From UBA877 sp035506155 (lineage in GTDB: Bacteria; Chloroflexota; Anaerolineae; Anaerolineales; Villigracilaceae), in assembly GCA_035506155.1 (NCBI GenBank), contig DATJPX010000021.1, forward strand, positions 1-64,000: DNA of 64,000 nucleotides, written 5' to 3'. The notes beneath the pieces are model-generated. The model was not told the origin of the DNA and did not search any database. It worked only from the letters and a program-made list of their open reading frames with translations. How positions within the stretch are numbered: position 1 is the stretch's first letter; each line of letters opens with the position of its first letter. Shown one piece after another: positions 51,977 through 61,374 of the stretch. The translations under genes and the position numbers were made by a program.

Positions 51977-52005
51977 TTGACGCACACCTCCCTTACGCTT
52001 ATAAT
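51977..52005 (+). promoter_or_regulatory. tRNA-Leu promoter
   Basis: TTGACG and TATAAT with a 17-base spacer end 11 bases before the mature tRNA 5' end. Confidence 0.85.
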
Positions 52006-52016
52006 CTTGCAGTTCC

Positions 52017-52098
52017 GGGGAAGTGGCGGAATTGGCAGACGCGCAAGACTTAGGATTTTGTGCCGCGAGGCGTACGGGTTCAAGTCCCGTCTTCCCCA
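52017..52098 (+). tRNA. tRNA-Leu (anticodon UAG)
   Basis: The acceptor stem GGGGAAG/CTTCCCC has discriminator A. The D-arm region is TGGCGGAATTGGCAGACGC. The anticodon stem CAAGA/TTTTG encloses the loop CTTAGGA, so the anticodon is TAG. A long class II variable arm (TGCCGCGAGGCGT) and T-arm ACGGGTTCAAGTCCCGT follow. CCA is not encoded. The trigger factor gene starts 41 bases downstream. Confidence 0.96.
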
Positions 52099-52138
52099 CA
52101 CTTCACCATGAAAATAACGAAAAAAGAAGGAATAGGCA

Positions 52139-53653
52139 TTGAAAATCGAAACCCAACCCCGTGATGACCATCAAGTCACCCTGATCGTTGAACTCGAACC
52201 TGATCAAATGATTGGCGCCAAGCATCGTGCCGCCCGGCGCATCTCCGAACGCAAATCCATCCCCGGTTTCCGGCCCGGCAAGGCTCCTTACGAGGTGGTC
52301 CTCCGCAGCTTCGGTGAAGGCGTGGTCGTGGAAGAGGCCGTGGATCTTCTCCTCGATGAAGTCTATCCCAAAGCCATCGAGGAGGCCAAGCTGGATCCGG
52401 GTGCGGCCGGCTCGCTGGATAAAGTCGACGACCTGGATAAAAATCCGAAATTCACCTTCGTTGTCCCGCTTGCCCCGACCGTGGACCTGGGCGATTATCG
52501 CTCTGTCCGCCTTCCCTATGACTGGAAAGCCCCCGGGGACGACAAGGTCAACGAATCGATCGAAGAACTACAGCAGATGTACGCCAAGACCGAGACGGTC
52601 GAACGCCCGATCCAGAAGGGCGATTTCGTCATGATCGACCTGAAGGGCGTCAAGGCAAAGGCCGAGGAAGGGGAAGCGCCCCTGATCGACCGGCCCGGAC
52701 TGCCTATCTTCGTGCGCGGCGAAGACAAGCCCGATGAATATCCTTTCCCGGGTTTTTCGAATGAGTTGGTCGGGTTGGGCGCCAACGAGTCCAAATCCTT
52801 CAATCACAAGTTCGACAAGGAAACCAAGGACGAGGCCCTCAAGGGCCAGAATGTCAAATTCGACGTTACCGTCAAGCTGGTGCGCGGCAGCACCCTGCCG
52901 GAGCTGAACGATGAGTTCGCCAAGCAGGTCGGTCCCTTCGAAAGCTACCAGGCCCTCAAGGATGCCGTCCGGGCCAACCTGGAGACCCAATCCAAGGCCG
53001 ATTACGACGACGACTATTTCAACCAGGTCATGGAAAAGATCAAGGCGGGTGCTTCCATCAAGTATCCGCCCCAGGTGGTCGACCACGAGGTCGAACACGT
53101 CATGGAAGACCTGAAATCCCGCCTGGCCGGCCAGGGCCTGGATATGGCCGCCTACCTTAAATCCCGCGAAATGGACGAAGAGAAATTCGTCGCCGAGGAA
53201 GCCCGTCCGATCGCCGTCAAGCGCCTGGAGCGCTCGCTGGTCATGGATGAGATCGCCAAGCTCGAAAAGATCGAGGTCACCCAGGACCTCCTCCAGTCTT
53301 CCTTCCAGGAAACCTGGGGAGAGTACCAGGGCGACGCCAACTTCCAGAAAATGATGCGCGGCAAGAACCAGCCGCCCAAGCAGGTGATGAACGCCGTGGC
53401 AATGGAATCCGCTAACCGCGCATTCGTCCAGCTGACCCTCAACCGCTTGAAAGACATCGCCACCGGCCAGGCCCCCGAATTGGAGGGCGAAGCAAAGGCC
53501 GAGAAGGCCACCCCCAAGAAAGCCGCAGCCAAGAAACCGGCCGGATCGAAATCCGCCAAGCCAGCCGCCGCCGCAAAACCCAAGAAGACGACCTCCGCCG
53601 CCAAACCGGCCGCTTCCAAGGCACCTGCAAAGAAACCTGCTACCAAGAAATAA
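52139..53653 (+). CDS. tig: Trigger factor with Lys/Ala-rich C-terminal tail
   Basis: A 504-residue ribosome-bound chaperone and peptidyl-prolyl isomerase. TTG 52139 has AAGGA 8-9 bases upstream. The N-terminal ribosome-binding domain contains the docking signature region SIPGFRPGKAPYEVV (about 37-51). The FKBP-like domain lies at about 155-240 (IQKGDFVMIDLKG, FPGFSNELVGLGANESKSFNHKF), then the helical C-domain to about 445. The last 55-60 residues are an Ala/Lys/Pro repeat (KAAAKKP, KPKKTTSAAKP, KAPAKKPATKK), like histone H1 tails and not part of standard trigger factors. Such a tail could bind rRNA, DNA or acidic surfaces. clpP follows after 34 bases, the usual tig-clpP order. Confidence 0.93.
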   Translation: MKIETQPRDDHQVTLIVELEPDQMIGAKHRAARRISERKSIPGFRPGKAPYEVVLRSFGEGVVVEEAVDLLLDEVYPKAIEEAKLDPGAAGSLDKVDDLDKNPKFTFVVPLAPTVDLGDYRSVRLPYDWKAPGDDKVNESIEELQQMYAKTETVERPIQKGDFVMIDLKGVKAKAEEGEAPLIDRPGLPIFVRGEDKPDEYPFPGFSNELVGLGANESKSFNHKFDKETKDEALKGQNVKFDVTVKLVRGSTLPELNDEFAKQVGPFESYQALKDAVRANLETQSKADYDDDYFNQVMEKIKAGASIKYPPQVVDHEVEHVMEDLKSRLAGQGLDMAAYLKSREMDEEKFVAEEARPIAVKRLERSLVMDEIAKLEKIEVTQDLLQSSFQETWGEYQGDANFQKMMRGKNQPPKQVMNAVAMESANRAFVQLTLNRLKDIATGQAPELEGEAKAEKATPKKAAAKKPAGSKSAKPAAAAKPKKTTSAAKPAASKAPAKKPATKK

Positions 53654-53687
53654 GTCCGGTTTTATCGTTTCGAGAAATGGAGCAAAA

Positions 53688-54293
53688 ATGAATTCAGATC
53701 CAAGCAATGTCATTCCGATGGTCATCGAGTCGTCCGGGCGGGGCGAACGCGCCTACGACATCTACTCGCTGCTCCTGAAGGAACGCATCATCTTCCTCGG
53801 CACGGCCATCGACGACCAGGTCGCCAATGTCATCGTGGCCCAGTTGCTTTTCCTCAACCGCGAGGATCCCGAGAAAGAGATCCAGATGTACATCAATTCC
53901 CCCGGCGGCGTCATCTATTCAGGCCTGGCCGTCTATGACACGATGCAAATGATCTCCAACCCGATCAGCACCGTCGCCGTGGGTGTGACCGCCTCGTTCG
54001 GGACTGTCCTGCTGACAGCCGGGACGAAAGGCCGCCGCTATGCCCTCCCGAACTCCACCATCCATATGCACCAGCCTCTCGGCGGCGCCCAGGGCCAGGC
54101 GACCGATATCGAGATCCAGACCAAGCAGATCCTGCGCCTGCGAACCCTGCTCAACGACATCATGGCCAAGCACACCGGCAAGTCCGTGGATGTCATCAAG
54201 CAGGACACCGAGCGGGACTTCTACCTGGATGCCAAGCAGGCCGTCGAATACGGCCTGGTCGACCAGGTGCTCGAGCTCCCGGTCAAGAAGTGA
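53688..54293 (+). CDS. clpP: ATP-dependent Clp protease proteolytic subunit
   Basis: A 201-residue serine peptidase forming the ClpP barrel used with ClpX/ClpA. The catalytic triad is visible: Ser in VTASFGTVLLTAG, His in STIHMHQPLGG and Asp in IKQDTERDFYLDAKQAVEYGLVDQVL. The N-terminal DIYSLLLKERIIFLGTAI and YINSPGGVIYSGLAVYDTM are also typical. The Ser motif ASFGT differs slightly from the common ASMGA. GGAG precedes the ATG. It is cotranscribed with tig, and a terminator follows. No clpX is in the window. Confidence 0.96.
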   Translation: MNSDPSNVIPMVIESSGRGERAYDIYSLLLKERIIFLGTAIDDQVANVIVAQLLFLNREDPEKEIQMYINSPGGVIYSGLAVYDTMQMISNPISTVAVGVTASFGTVLLTAGTKGRRYALPNSTIHMHQPLGGAQGQATDIEIQTKQILRLRTLLNDIMAKHTGKSVDVIKQDTERDFYLDAKQAVEYGLVDQVLELPVKK

Positions 54294-54299
54294 CCAACC

Positions 54300-54327
54300 G
54301 GGCGGACAGCAGTGTCCGCCCTTTTTT
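54300..54327 (+). terminator. Terminator of tig-clpP
   Basis: GGGCGGACA and TGTCCGCCC form a 9-bp stem with a GCAG loop, followed by TTTTTT. Confidence 0.95.
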
Positions 54328-54334
54328 ATATCCT

Positions 54335-55120
54335 ATGCTACCATCCAGTATCAAAGCACTTGTTCTCGACATGGACGGGGTCCTCTGGAAAGCCGACACC
54401 CCGATCGGTGACCTGCCGGCCATCTTCTCCCGGATTCGCGAACGCGGCCTGAAAGTGGCCTTTGCCACCAACAACGGCTCGCGCACGCCCGGGCAATACG
54501 CAGAACGACTGGCCGGCTTCGGCGTCGACGTGGAGCCCTGGCAGGTGGTCACCTCCGCCCTGGGGGTTGCCGGCCTGCTCGGGAAGAAGATCCCCGCCGG
54601 TTCGCCCGTCTTCGCCATCGGTGGACAGGGGGTCATGGACGCTCTGACAGAAGGCGGGTTTCCCCCGCTCCCGGTCGAGGAGGCCGAAAAAGCCCGGGCG
54701 GTCGTGATCGGCGTCGACCGCCTGATCAACTTCGACAAGATGGTCGAAGCCACCCTGCTCGTCCGGCGCGGCGTGCCTTTCCTCGCCACCAACCCCGACA
54801 AGACCTTTCCCACTCCGCGAGGGGAAATTCCCGGCGCGGGCGCCTGGATCTCGGTGATCGTGACCGCCACCGGGATCGAACCGGTCTATGCCGGCAAGCC
54901 GGCGCCGTTCCTGCTCGACCTGGCCCGGGAACGAATCGGGACGAGCCGGGCAGAGACCCTGGTCGTCGGCGACCGCCTCGAAACGGACATCGCCGGCGGT
55001 CAGGCGGCCGGCTGCCCGGTGGCCCTGGTGCTTTCGGGCATCTCCACCCGCCAGGAGGCGGATGCCTGGAAACCCAAAGTGGATCTGGTCGCTCCCGACC
55101 TGGCAACCTTGATCAGATGA
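54335..55120 (+). CDS. HAD-IIA family hydrolase (NagD/PGPase-like)
   Basis: A 261-residue cytoplasmic phosphatase. The nucleophile motif is LVLDMDGVLWKADTPI, motif II AFATNNGSRTPGQYAERLAGFG, the motif III Lys is in AGKPAPFLLDLARE, and the metal motif is LVVGDRLETDIAGGQAAG. The cap lies between motifs II and III (type IIA). Likely substrates are small phosphomonoesters such as nucleotides or sugar phosphates. The start at ATG 54335 lies just behind the clpP terminator; an in-frame upstream extension to 54290 would run through that hairpin and is rejected. The stop overlaps the rlmN start. Confidence 0.9.
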   Translation: MLPSSIKALVLDMDGVLWKADTPIGDLPAIFSRIRERGLKVAFATNNGSRTPGQYAERLAGFGVDVEPWQVVTSALGVAGLLGKKIPAGSPVFAIGGQGVMDALTEGGFPPLPVEEAEKARAVVIGVDRLINFDKMVEATLLVRRGVPFLATNPDKTFPTPRGEIPGAGAWISVIVTATGIEPVYAGKPAPFLLDLARERIGTSRAETLVVGDRLETDIAGGQAAGCPVALVLSGISTRQEADAWKPKVDLVAPDLATLIR

Positions 55121-56151
55121 CTCTCCCTCTCGTTTTTGACCTCAGCCTTCCAGAGTTGGCCGCCCTGATCGAATCCCTGGGTGAGCTGGCCTATCGCGCC
55201 AGGCAGGTCTGGGAAGGGCTCTACCTGCATTTTTGGAATTCGCCGGATCAGTTCACCAACCTGCCGCTCGTCCTGCGCCGGAAGCTGGGCGAACAGCTCC
55301 GCTTCGAAGCGCTCAGTCCCAGCACGATCCTGAAATCCTCCGACCTGCATACGATCAAGACCCTGTTCTCGCTGCATGACGGCAAGGCGATCGAGGCCGT
55401 CCTGATGCGCTACGACAGGCGCAATACCCTGTGCATTTCCACCCAGGTGGGCTGCGCCATGGGCTGCGTTTTCTGCGCCACCGGGCAGATGGGTTTCCGC
55501 CGCCACCTCACCAGCGGGGAGATCGTCGCCCAGGTGATGTACTATGCTCGCCTGCTTCACCAGGAAGGCCAGGTGGTAACCAACGTGGTCGTCATGGGAA
55601 TGGGCGAACCCTTTCACAATTACGAAAACACCCTTTCAGCGATCGATCGACTGAACGACCCGCAGGGATACAACTTTGGGGCCCGACGCTTCACGATCTC
55701 CACGGTCGGACTCATCCCGGCAATCCGGCGCTTCGCGGCCGAAAAGCGACAGGTCAACCTGGCGATCTCGCTCCATGCCGTGGAGGATGCCCTGCGAACC
55801 TCCATGCTGCCCGCCAACAAAGCTTACCCGCTGGATGAGCTCTTGGAAGCCTGCCGGGAATACATCGCCGCCACCGGCCGGAGGATCACCTTCGAGTGGG
55901 CGCTCGTCAACGGGGTCAACGACACCCCCGAGCAGGCCCGCCTCCTTGCAAGCAAGCTCAAGGGGATGCTCTGCCACGTCAACGCCATCCCTCTCAACCC
56001 CACCGAGGGATATGCCGGCCAGGCCACCCCCCGCGAGCGCGCCGATGCCTTCAAGGAAATCCTGACCCAGGCGGGCATCCCCTGCACCATCCGCTTGCGG
56101 CGCGGCATGGACATCCAGGCCGGCTGCGGCCAATTGGCCAGCCGGGTCTGA
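55117..56151 (+). CDS. rlmN: Dual-specificity RNA methyltransferase RlmN
   Basis: A 344-residue radical SAM enzyme that methylates C2 of A2503 in 23S rRNA and A37 in some tRNAs. The iron-sulfur motif is CAMGCVFCATGQMGF (C-x3-C-x2-C) after RRNTLCISTQVG. NVVVMGMGEPFHNYENTL, RRFTISTVGLIPAIRRFA and LAISLHAVEDALR are family marks. The C-terminal methyl-carrier Cys is in MDIQAGCGQLA. It overlaps the HAD gene by 4 bases (ATGA). Confidence 0.96.
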   Translation: MTLPLVFDLSLPELAALIESLGELAYRARQVWEGLYLHFWNSPDQFTNLPLVLRRKLGEQLRFEALSPSTILKSSDLHTIKTLFSLHDGKAIEAVLMRYDRRNTLCISTQVGCAMGCVFCATGQMGFRRHLTSGEIVAQVMYYARLLHQEGQVVTNVVVMGMGEPFHNYENTLSAIDRLNDPQGYNFGARRFTISTVGLIPAIRRFAAEKRQVNLAISLHAVEDALRTSMLPANKAYPLDELLEACREYIAATGRRITFEWALVNGVNDTPEQARLLASKLKGMLCHVNAIPLNPTEGYAGQATPRERADAFKEILTQAGIPCTIRLRRGMDIQAGCGQLASRV

Positions 56152-56219
56152 CATTCCGTTCGGGGAAACTGTTATATGAATGGCTACGCGCAGAATACCA
56201 AAACCCGCAGTCCCATCGC

Positions 56220-56248
56220 TTGCCAGAATGAATAGATTGATGTATCCT
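56220..56248 (+). promoter_or_regulatory. Probable promoter of the Agl23-like gene
   Basis: TTGCCA and TATCCT are 17 bases apart, 34 bases before the ATG at 56283, in the 131-base gap after rlmN. Confidence 0.5.
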
Positions 56249-56282
56249 CGCCTCAACCGATTCCGACCACAGGTGCTGCCGT

Positions 56283-59200
56283 ATGTCTGAAACCAACGAA
56301 AAACGTCCCTGGCTCGACCGCCCCGTTCTGGCCAAGTACCCTCGCTTTACCGGGGAAATGTTGATTTTTTCCATCATCATCCTTCTTGGACTGCTCAGCC
56401 GTCTTTACAACCTCGGTCAGCGCGTGATGAGTCACGACGAAAACCTGCATGTCTACTTTTCCTGGCTCTTTTCGCAGGGACAGGGGTACATGCATTCACC
56501 CCTGATGCACGGGCCGTTGCTCTTCCACCTGACCGCCCTGACTTTCTTCCTGATGGGCGCGACCGATTTTTCCGCCCGCTTTCCGCAGGCAATCGCCAGC
56601 ATCCTGACGATCGCCCTGCTGTGGAATTGGCGGCGCTACCTCGGCAAGGCCGGGACCCTGGTTGCCGCCGTCCTGCTGGTCATCTCCCCTTACATGCTTT
56701 TTTATGGACGGTATGCCCGTAACGAGGCTTTCGTCGCCCTGTTCGGCGTTTTGACGCTCTATTCCATCCTCCGCTATTTCGAGACCGGCCGCAAGCGCTA
56801 CCTGGCCCTCCTGACAGTCGCAACGGCCCTACACTTCACTTCCAAGGAAACCGCCTTTATCTACACAGCCCAGGCGATGCTCTTCCTGGGCGTATACCTG
56901 GTCAACCGGGTCACCCGCAAACCCTGGAAGAGCAGCCGGCTCCTGAACGGCTTCGTGATCTGCCTGGCCCTGGGCGTGCTCGTCGCCGGCAGCGCCCTGG
57001 GGCTGTCACTCTACAATCGCGGATTGGCCGCTCCGGACGCTTCGCAGACAGCCGCACCTTCCGTCCCGGGACAATTACCCGGTTTGGCACTGGCGGCCGG
57101 CGTCCCGTTGGTCGCGGGCCTGGTGGTAGCATCCATCATTCTGTTCATCGCCGCGCTTATCCTGCTCATCAACGGGTATGGCTGGGGAAATCTTCGCCAG
57201 GAGCGCTCCTTCGAAATGCTCGTGCTCCTGGGGACTTTCGTCCTGCCGCAACTGGCAGCCTTCCCGGCGAATGCCCTGGGGTGGGATCCCCTCGATTACG
57301 CGTTCAAATGGCCAGGCTGGAATTTCTCGGCCCTGCTTGCCCAGCCTCCTGTCAAAACCCTGCTGGTCTTCCTCGTCCTGGTGATCCTTTCGGTGGCGAT
57401 CGGATTGATTTGGGGCGGGAAACGCTGGCTCGGGTATGCAGCCATTTTCTGGGGGATCTACATCGTTTTCTATACCACGGTATTTTCCAACTGGCAGGGC
57501 TTCTTCACCGGAACGGTCGGCTCCTTGGGATACTGGCTCCAGCAACAGGGCGTCCGGCGCGGCAACCAACCCTGGTATTACTATATCCTGATCCAGATCC
57601 CGGTCTATGAGTTCCTGCCGGCGTTGGGACTCCTGCTGGCGGCTTATTTTGGATTCCGCCAGAAATCGCCCGCTCCCCTGCCGGCAGACTCCGAACCCAA
57701 CCCGGTTCCGGATGGAATCAGCGAAGGGAATTACACCTTCCCGCTTTTATTTTGGTGGGCGCTCTCGAGCCTGGCCGCGTTTACCGTCGCCGGTGAAAAG
57801 ATGCCCTGGCTGACCGTCCATATCGTCCTGCCGATGATCCTGCTGACCGGGTGGGCGGTCGGGCAGTTGATCGAGCGGGCAGACTGGACCACGCTGCGTA
57901 AGCTGCGCCTCGGCTGGGTGACGATCCTCCTGGTCGTCTTCTTCACCAGCCTGGGTGGGTTCCTCGTCCAGGCGCTTGGCAGCAACCGTCCCTTCCAGGG
58001 AAAGACCATCGGCCAGTTGGCTCAGACGAATGCATTCCTGCTGACCGGTTTCATCCTGGTCGCCAGCGCCGTGGGTCTGTTCTACCTGCTCTCCAGGTGG
58101 CAGCTGCGGCAATCCCTGCGGATCGCAGGATTGGTCTTCTTTGGTCTCCTGGCGGTCCTGACCGGGCGGGCTGCCTTCCGGGCCGCCTTCGTCGACTACA
58201 ACGATCCGACCGAATACCTGGTCTATGCCCACGGCGCAACCGGGATCAAAGACGTCATGGATCAGATCGCCGACATCTCCTACCGGACCACGGGAGGGAA
58301 CAATCTCCAGATCGCCTACGACGCGAACATGCCCGACCAGGGCGTCGAGTGGTCATTCAAGTGGTACTTGAGGAATTATCCGAATGCCACTTTGTTCGAC
58401 AAGCCCGACACGACCCTTCAGAACGATGCAGTCATCATCGTCGACCAGAAGAATTTCGATAACATCAAGCCCATCGTGGGCGATAATTATTTCCAGTTCG
58501 ATTACATTCGTATGGTCTGGCCCAACCAGGATTACTTCGGATTGACCTGGCCGCGCCTGAAAAATGCGATCACCAATCCGGCCATGCGGGAGGCGATCTT
58601 CCAGATCTGGTACAACCGGGATTACTCCGAATATGCCAGCGTGACGGGAGAGAGCGGGCTGACCCTGGCGAATTGGTCCCCCTCCAACCGGATGGAATTG
58701 TTCATCCGCAAGGACGTTGCAGACCAGATGTGGGAATATGGCATCGTGCAGCAGCAGGCTGCCAAACCCGATCCTTACCTGAAGGGCATCATCTCGCCAT
58801 CCGCTGACACGATCGTCGAGACCTCCGGGGATGCCATCGGCGCGATGAATGCCCCGCGCGGCGTCACGATCGCCCCGGACGGCACTCTATACGTGGCGGA
58901 TTCCCGCAACAATCGCATCGTCCACCTGGATGCATTAGGGAAGGTGATCAACGTCATCGGGGCAGTCTCACCGGGTTGCCCCTATCAGACCGTCCCGCCG
59001 GCCGACGTTCCCCTGGGGACGTTCTGCGAGCCCTGGGCGGTCGCCGTCTCGCCGGATGGGACCACGCTCTACGTGGCCGATACGTGGAACCACCGCATCC
59101 AGAAGCTCGCCGCGGACGGCACGCCGATCAAAGCCTGGGGGACCCCGAACTACGACCCGATCGGCACCGGACCTTTCGGACTCTGGGGCCCGCGCGGCAT

Positions 59201-59714
59201 CGCCGTCGATGCGAGCGGACGGGTCTTCGTAGCCGATACCGGCAATAAGCGCATCGTCATCTACGATTCGGACGGCAACTTCGTCACCCAGTTCGGCGGC
59301 GGAGGCATCGACGTGGGCCAGCTCGAGGAGCCCGTCGGCCTGGCCTTCGACTCCGCCGGGAACCTGTACGTCGCCGACACCTGGAACCAGCGCATCCAGG
59401 TCTTTGCCCCAGACGCCGACCGGACGACCTACACATCGACCCTGCAGTGGGAAATCGCCGGCTGGACAGGTGAATCCCTCGACAATAAACCCTACCTGGC
59501 AGTCGACCAGCAGGGACATGTCTTTGCCACCGATCCCGAGTCCTTCCGCGTGCTCGAGTTCACCACAGATGGTCAGTTCATCCATACCTGGGGCGATTTC
59601 GGAACCGGTCCGGACAAATTCGGCCTCACCTCGGGGATCGCAGTCGATGCACAGGGGCGCATCTGGGTCAGCGACACCGCCAACAACCGGTTGATGCGTT
59701 TCACCCTGCCGTAG
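56283..59714 (+). CDS. Agl23-like (GT39-type) membrane glycosyltransferase fused to an NHL-repeat propeller
   Basis: An 1143-residue protein. Residues about 20-640 hold 12-13 helices. The first loop has MSHDENLHVYFSWLFSQGQGYMHSPLMHGPLLFHLTALTFF, where the acidic DE and the PLMHGPLLF segment fit GT-C glycosyltransferases and the family named flippase-activity-associated protein Agl23. An extracytoplasmic region follows (about 640-840). Residues about 855-1143 contain six NHL repeats (LYVADSRNNRIVHLD, LYVADTWNHRIQKLA, VFVADTGNKRIVIYD, LYVADTWNQRIQVFA, a weaker VFATDPESFRVLEF and IWVSDTANNRLMRF), enough for one six-bladed propeller. It probably takes part in protein or lipid-linked glycosylation at the membrane; the propeller may recognise acceptors. 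Confidence 0.85.
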   Translation: MSETNEKRPWLDRPVLAKYPRFTGEMLIFSIIILLGLLSRLYNLGQRVMSHDENLHVYFSWLFSQGQGYMHSPLMHGPLLFHLTALTFFLMGATDFSARFPQAIASILTIALLWNWRRYLGKAGTLVAAVLLVISPYMLFYGRYARNEAFVALFGVLTLYSILRYFETGRKRYLALLTVATALHFTSKETAFIYTAQAMLFLGVYLVNRVTRKPWKSSRLLNGFVICLALGVLVAGSALGLSLYNRGLAAPDASQTAAPSVPGQLPGLALAAGVPLVAGLVVASIILFIAALILLINGYGWGNLRQERSFEMLVLLGTFVLPQLAAFPANALGWDPLDYAFKWPGWNFSALLAQPPVKTLLVFLVLVILSVAIGLIWGGKRWLGYAAIFWGIYIVFYTTVFSNWQGFFTGTVGSLGYWLQQQGVRRGNQPWYYYILIQIPVYEFLPALGLLLAAYFGFRQKSPAPLPADSEPNPVPDGISEGNYTFPLLFWWALSSLAAFTVAGEKMPWLTVHIVLPMILLTGWAVGQLIERADWTTLRKLRLGWVTILLVVFFTSLGGFLVQALGSNRPFQGKTIGQLAQTNAFLLTGFILVASAVGLFYLLSRWQLRQSLRIAGLVFFGLLAVLTGRAAFRAAFVDYNDPTEYLVYAHGATGIKDVMDQIADISYRTTGGNNLQIAYDANMPDQGVEWSFKWYLRNYPNATLFDKPDTTLQNDAVIIVDQKNFDNIKPIVGDNYFQFDYIRMVWPNQDYFGLTWPRLKNAITNPAMREAIFQIWYNRDYSEYASVTGESGLTLANWSPSNRMELFIRKDVADQMWEYGIVQQQAAKPDPYLKGIISPSADTIVETSGDAIGAMNAPRGVTIAPDGTLYVADSRNNRIVHLDALGKVINVIGAVSPGCPYQTVPPADVPLGTFCEPWAVAVSPDGTTLYVADTWNHRIQKLAADGTPIKAWGTPNYDPIGTGPFGLWGPRGIAVDASGRVFVADTGNKRIVIYDSDGNFVTQFGGGGIDVGQLEEPVGLAFDSAGNLYVADTWNQRIQVFAPDADRTTYTSTLQWEIAGWTGESLDNKPYLAVDQQGHVFATDPESFRVLEFTTDGQFIHTWGDFGTGPDKFGLTSGIAVDAQGRIWVSDTANNRLMRFTLP

Positions 59715-59741
59715 AAAAAAGAACCAATAAACTGTCATCTG

Positions 59742-59779
59742 AAGGCCCGGTAGATCCAAAAGACTACCGGGCCTTTTTA
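59742..59779 (+). terminator. Terminator of the Agl23-like gene
   Basis: AAGGCCCGGTAG and CTACCGGGCCTT form a 12-bp stem with a 10-base loop, followed by a T-run. Confidence 0.95.
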
Positions 59780-59896
59780 TCTATATTCCCGCAGAGCCGA
59801 GAAATCATCGATCGGCGTAAGCCCTAAGCATTCATTAATTCTTTGCCTCCCCTGGGAAGGTACAATAAAGTGCAAACGCCCCACCATGGACAAGGT

Positions 59897-60772
59897 ATGA
59901 AAAAGACTTGGGCATTCGTGAACGCAAAAATCCGACTTTATTGGCCCCTCATCAAGAGCCTGCAAACGGGTTTGTTGCTTTCCACCGGATTGGCCGGTTA
60001 CCTGAGCGCCCGTGCCCCCGCCCGGATAACGGACCTGGCAGGACTGGCCGCCAGCCTGTTCCTGGCGATCAGCGGAAGCACCATCCTGAACATGTGGTAT
60101 GACCGGGATATCGATGCGAGGATGAAGCGGACCCACAGACGCCCGGCCGCCTCCGGCGAGCTGGGCGAGGCCGAGGTCCTGCGGCTCGGCTTGGTCATCT
60201 CCATCCTTGGAGTGGGAGGCGCGGTGGCAATTGCGCCGCTCTACGGCCTAGTCGTTTTTGCCGGCCTGTTCTTCGATGTGGCTGTTTATACGCTCTGGCT
60301 GAAACGCCGCACCTGCTGGTCGATCGTCTGGGGCGGCGTCTCGGGGGGGATGCCCATCCTGGCCGGACGCGTCCTGGCAACCGGGCGGATCGACCTGGTC
60401 GGCGCCCTCTTGACACTGGCCATTCTTTTCTGGATCCCGACCCATACCCTGACCTTCAGCATCAAGTTCGACGGGGATTACCGGGCCGCGGGCATCCCCA
60501 CCTTCCCCTCCACTTACGGGCTGGGGGTCACCAGGGCGCTCATTGCCGGATCGACCGTGCTGGCGGCGCTGTCGATTGGCTGGTCCGGCTTCCTGATCGG
60601 GGTCCAGGCGGGGATGCTGCGCCTGATTGCCGTGCTGGCATCCGGCCTGCTGTTGATATGCTTTGCCAGCGTAACCCGCCCATCCGAGCGGGCCAATTTC
60701 GCCCTGTTCCGATACGCGTCCTTTTATATGCTGGCGACCATGATCCTGCTCGCCATGGGGAGAATGATATGA
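59897..60772 (+). CDS. UbiA-family prenyltransferase, heme O synthase-like
   Basis: A 291-residue membrane protein with eight to nine helices. The first Asp-rich motif is NMWYDRDIDARMKRTHRRPAASGE, very close to heme O synthase (CtaB). YTLWLKRRTCWSIVWGG and DYRAAGIPTFPSTYG also resemble CtaB, but the usual PPHFWAL segment reads IPTHTLTF. It may make heme O or prenylate another aromatic acceptor. No cytochrome oxidase genes are nearby. An ATG at 59886 stops after four codons, so 59897 is the start. The next gene overlaps by 4 bases. Confidence 0.82.
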   Translation: MKKTWAFVNAKIRLYWPLIKSLQTGLLLSTGLAGYLSARAPARITDLAGLAASLFLAISGSTILNMWYDRDIDARMKRTHRRPAASGELGEAEVLRLGLVISILGVGGAVAIAPLYGLVVFAGLFFDVAVYTLWLKRRTCWSIVWGGVSGGMPILAGRVLATGRIDLVGALLTLAILFWIPTHTLTFSIKFDGDYRAAGIPTFPSTYGLGVTRALIAGSTVLAALSIGWSGFLIGVQAGMLRLIAVLASGLLLICFASVTRPSERANFALFRYASFYMLATMILLAMGRMI

Positions 60773-61374
60773 AAATGTCGGGCTTGGATCGCATCCTGTT
60801 GCTCTTGACCATCGTCCTGGCCGGTTATCAGATCGCCATCGGAGTCGACGAAATGACGGCGATCCCCATCCTCGCGTATACGATTGGCTTTGGCGTCCTG
60901 GTGGTTTCCGGCCTGCTGATGCTCATCCTCGGTTTCGAGGCCCTCGAGAGCCCGATCGTCGTGATCATATCAACCATCATCCCGCTCAGCCTGTCGGCGG
61001 GGTTGGTGTGGGAGTTCCTGGCCGCCTACCGGAGCGCCTATCTCGGTTTCTGCATCCTGGGATTCCTGGCTGTCCTACTGACGCGCATTTCCCCGGCCAA
61101 ACACCCTGCGCCTCTGGCAGTCCTGGCCACTGTCCACGGATCGGCAGGCATGGTCATCTTTGGCCTGCCGCTCTTTCTGGCGGCGACCGGTTCCGTCCAC
61201 CCCGGTTTCATGCTCGTCGGAGTCGGCGGCGCGCTGATCGGTTTTGGGGGGCTGCTGCTCCTCTTCGTCCGGGCCGGGAGCACCCGCATGCCGATCGGGC
61301 GCGTTTATGCGCTTCTTCCCGGTCTTCTGCTTGCGATGGTCTTCGCTTTCGTAGCCGGTTTCGCCCTTGCCTGA
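60769..61374 (+). CDS. Small polytopic membrane protein of unknown function
   Basis: A 201-residue protein of about six hydrophobic helices, starting MKMSGLDRILLLLTIVLAGYQIAIGVDEMTAIPILAYTIGFG. It shows no catalytic or transport motif that I recognise. It overlaps the UbiA gene (ATGA) and has GGGAGA upstream, so the two are translationally coupled and may act on the same lipid or heme pathway. The following 219 bases up to the response regulator gene contain no clear feature. Confidence 0.75.
   Translation: MKMSGLDRILLLLTIVLAGYQIAIGVDEMTAIPILAYTIGFGVLVVSGLLMLILGFEALESPIVVIISTIIPLSLSAGLVWEFLAAYRSAYLGFCILGFLAVLLTRISPAKHPAPLAVLATVHGSAGMVIFGLPLFLAATGSVHPGFMLVGVGGALIGFGGLLLLFVRAGSTRMPIGRVYALLPGLLLAMVFAFVAGFALA

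Noticed and set aside
52017..52098. tRNA-Leu as an integration site of a mobile element
   Set aside because: The genes downstream (tig, clpP) are housekeeping, and no integrase or repeat of the tRNA 3' end was seen nearby.
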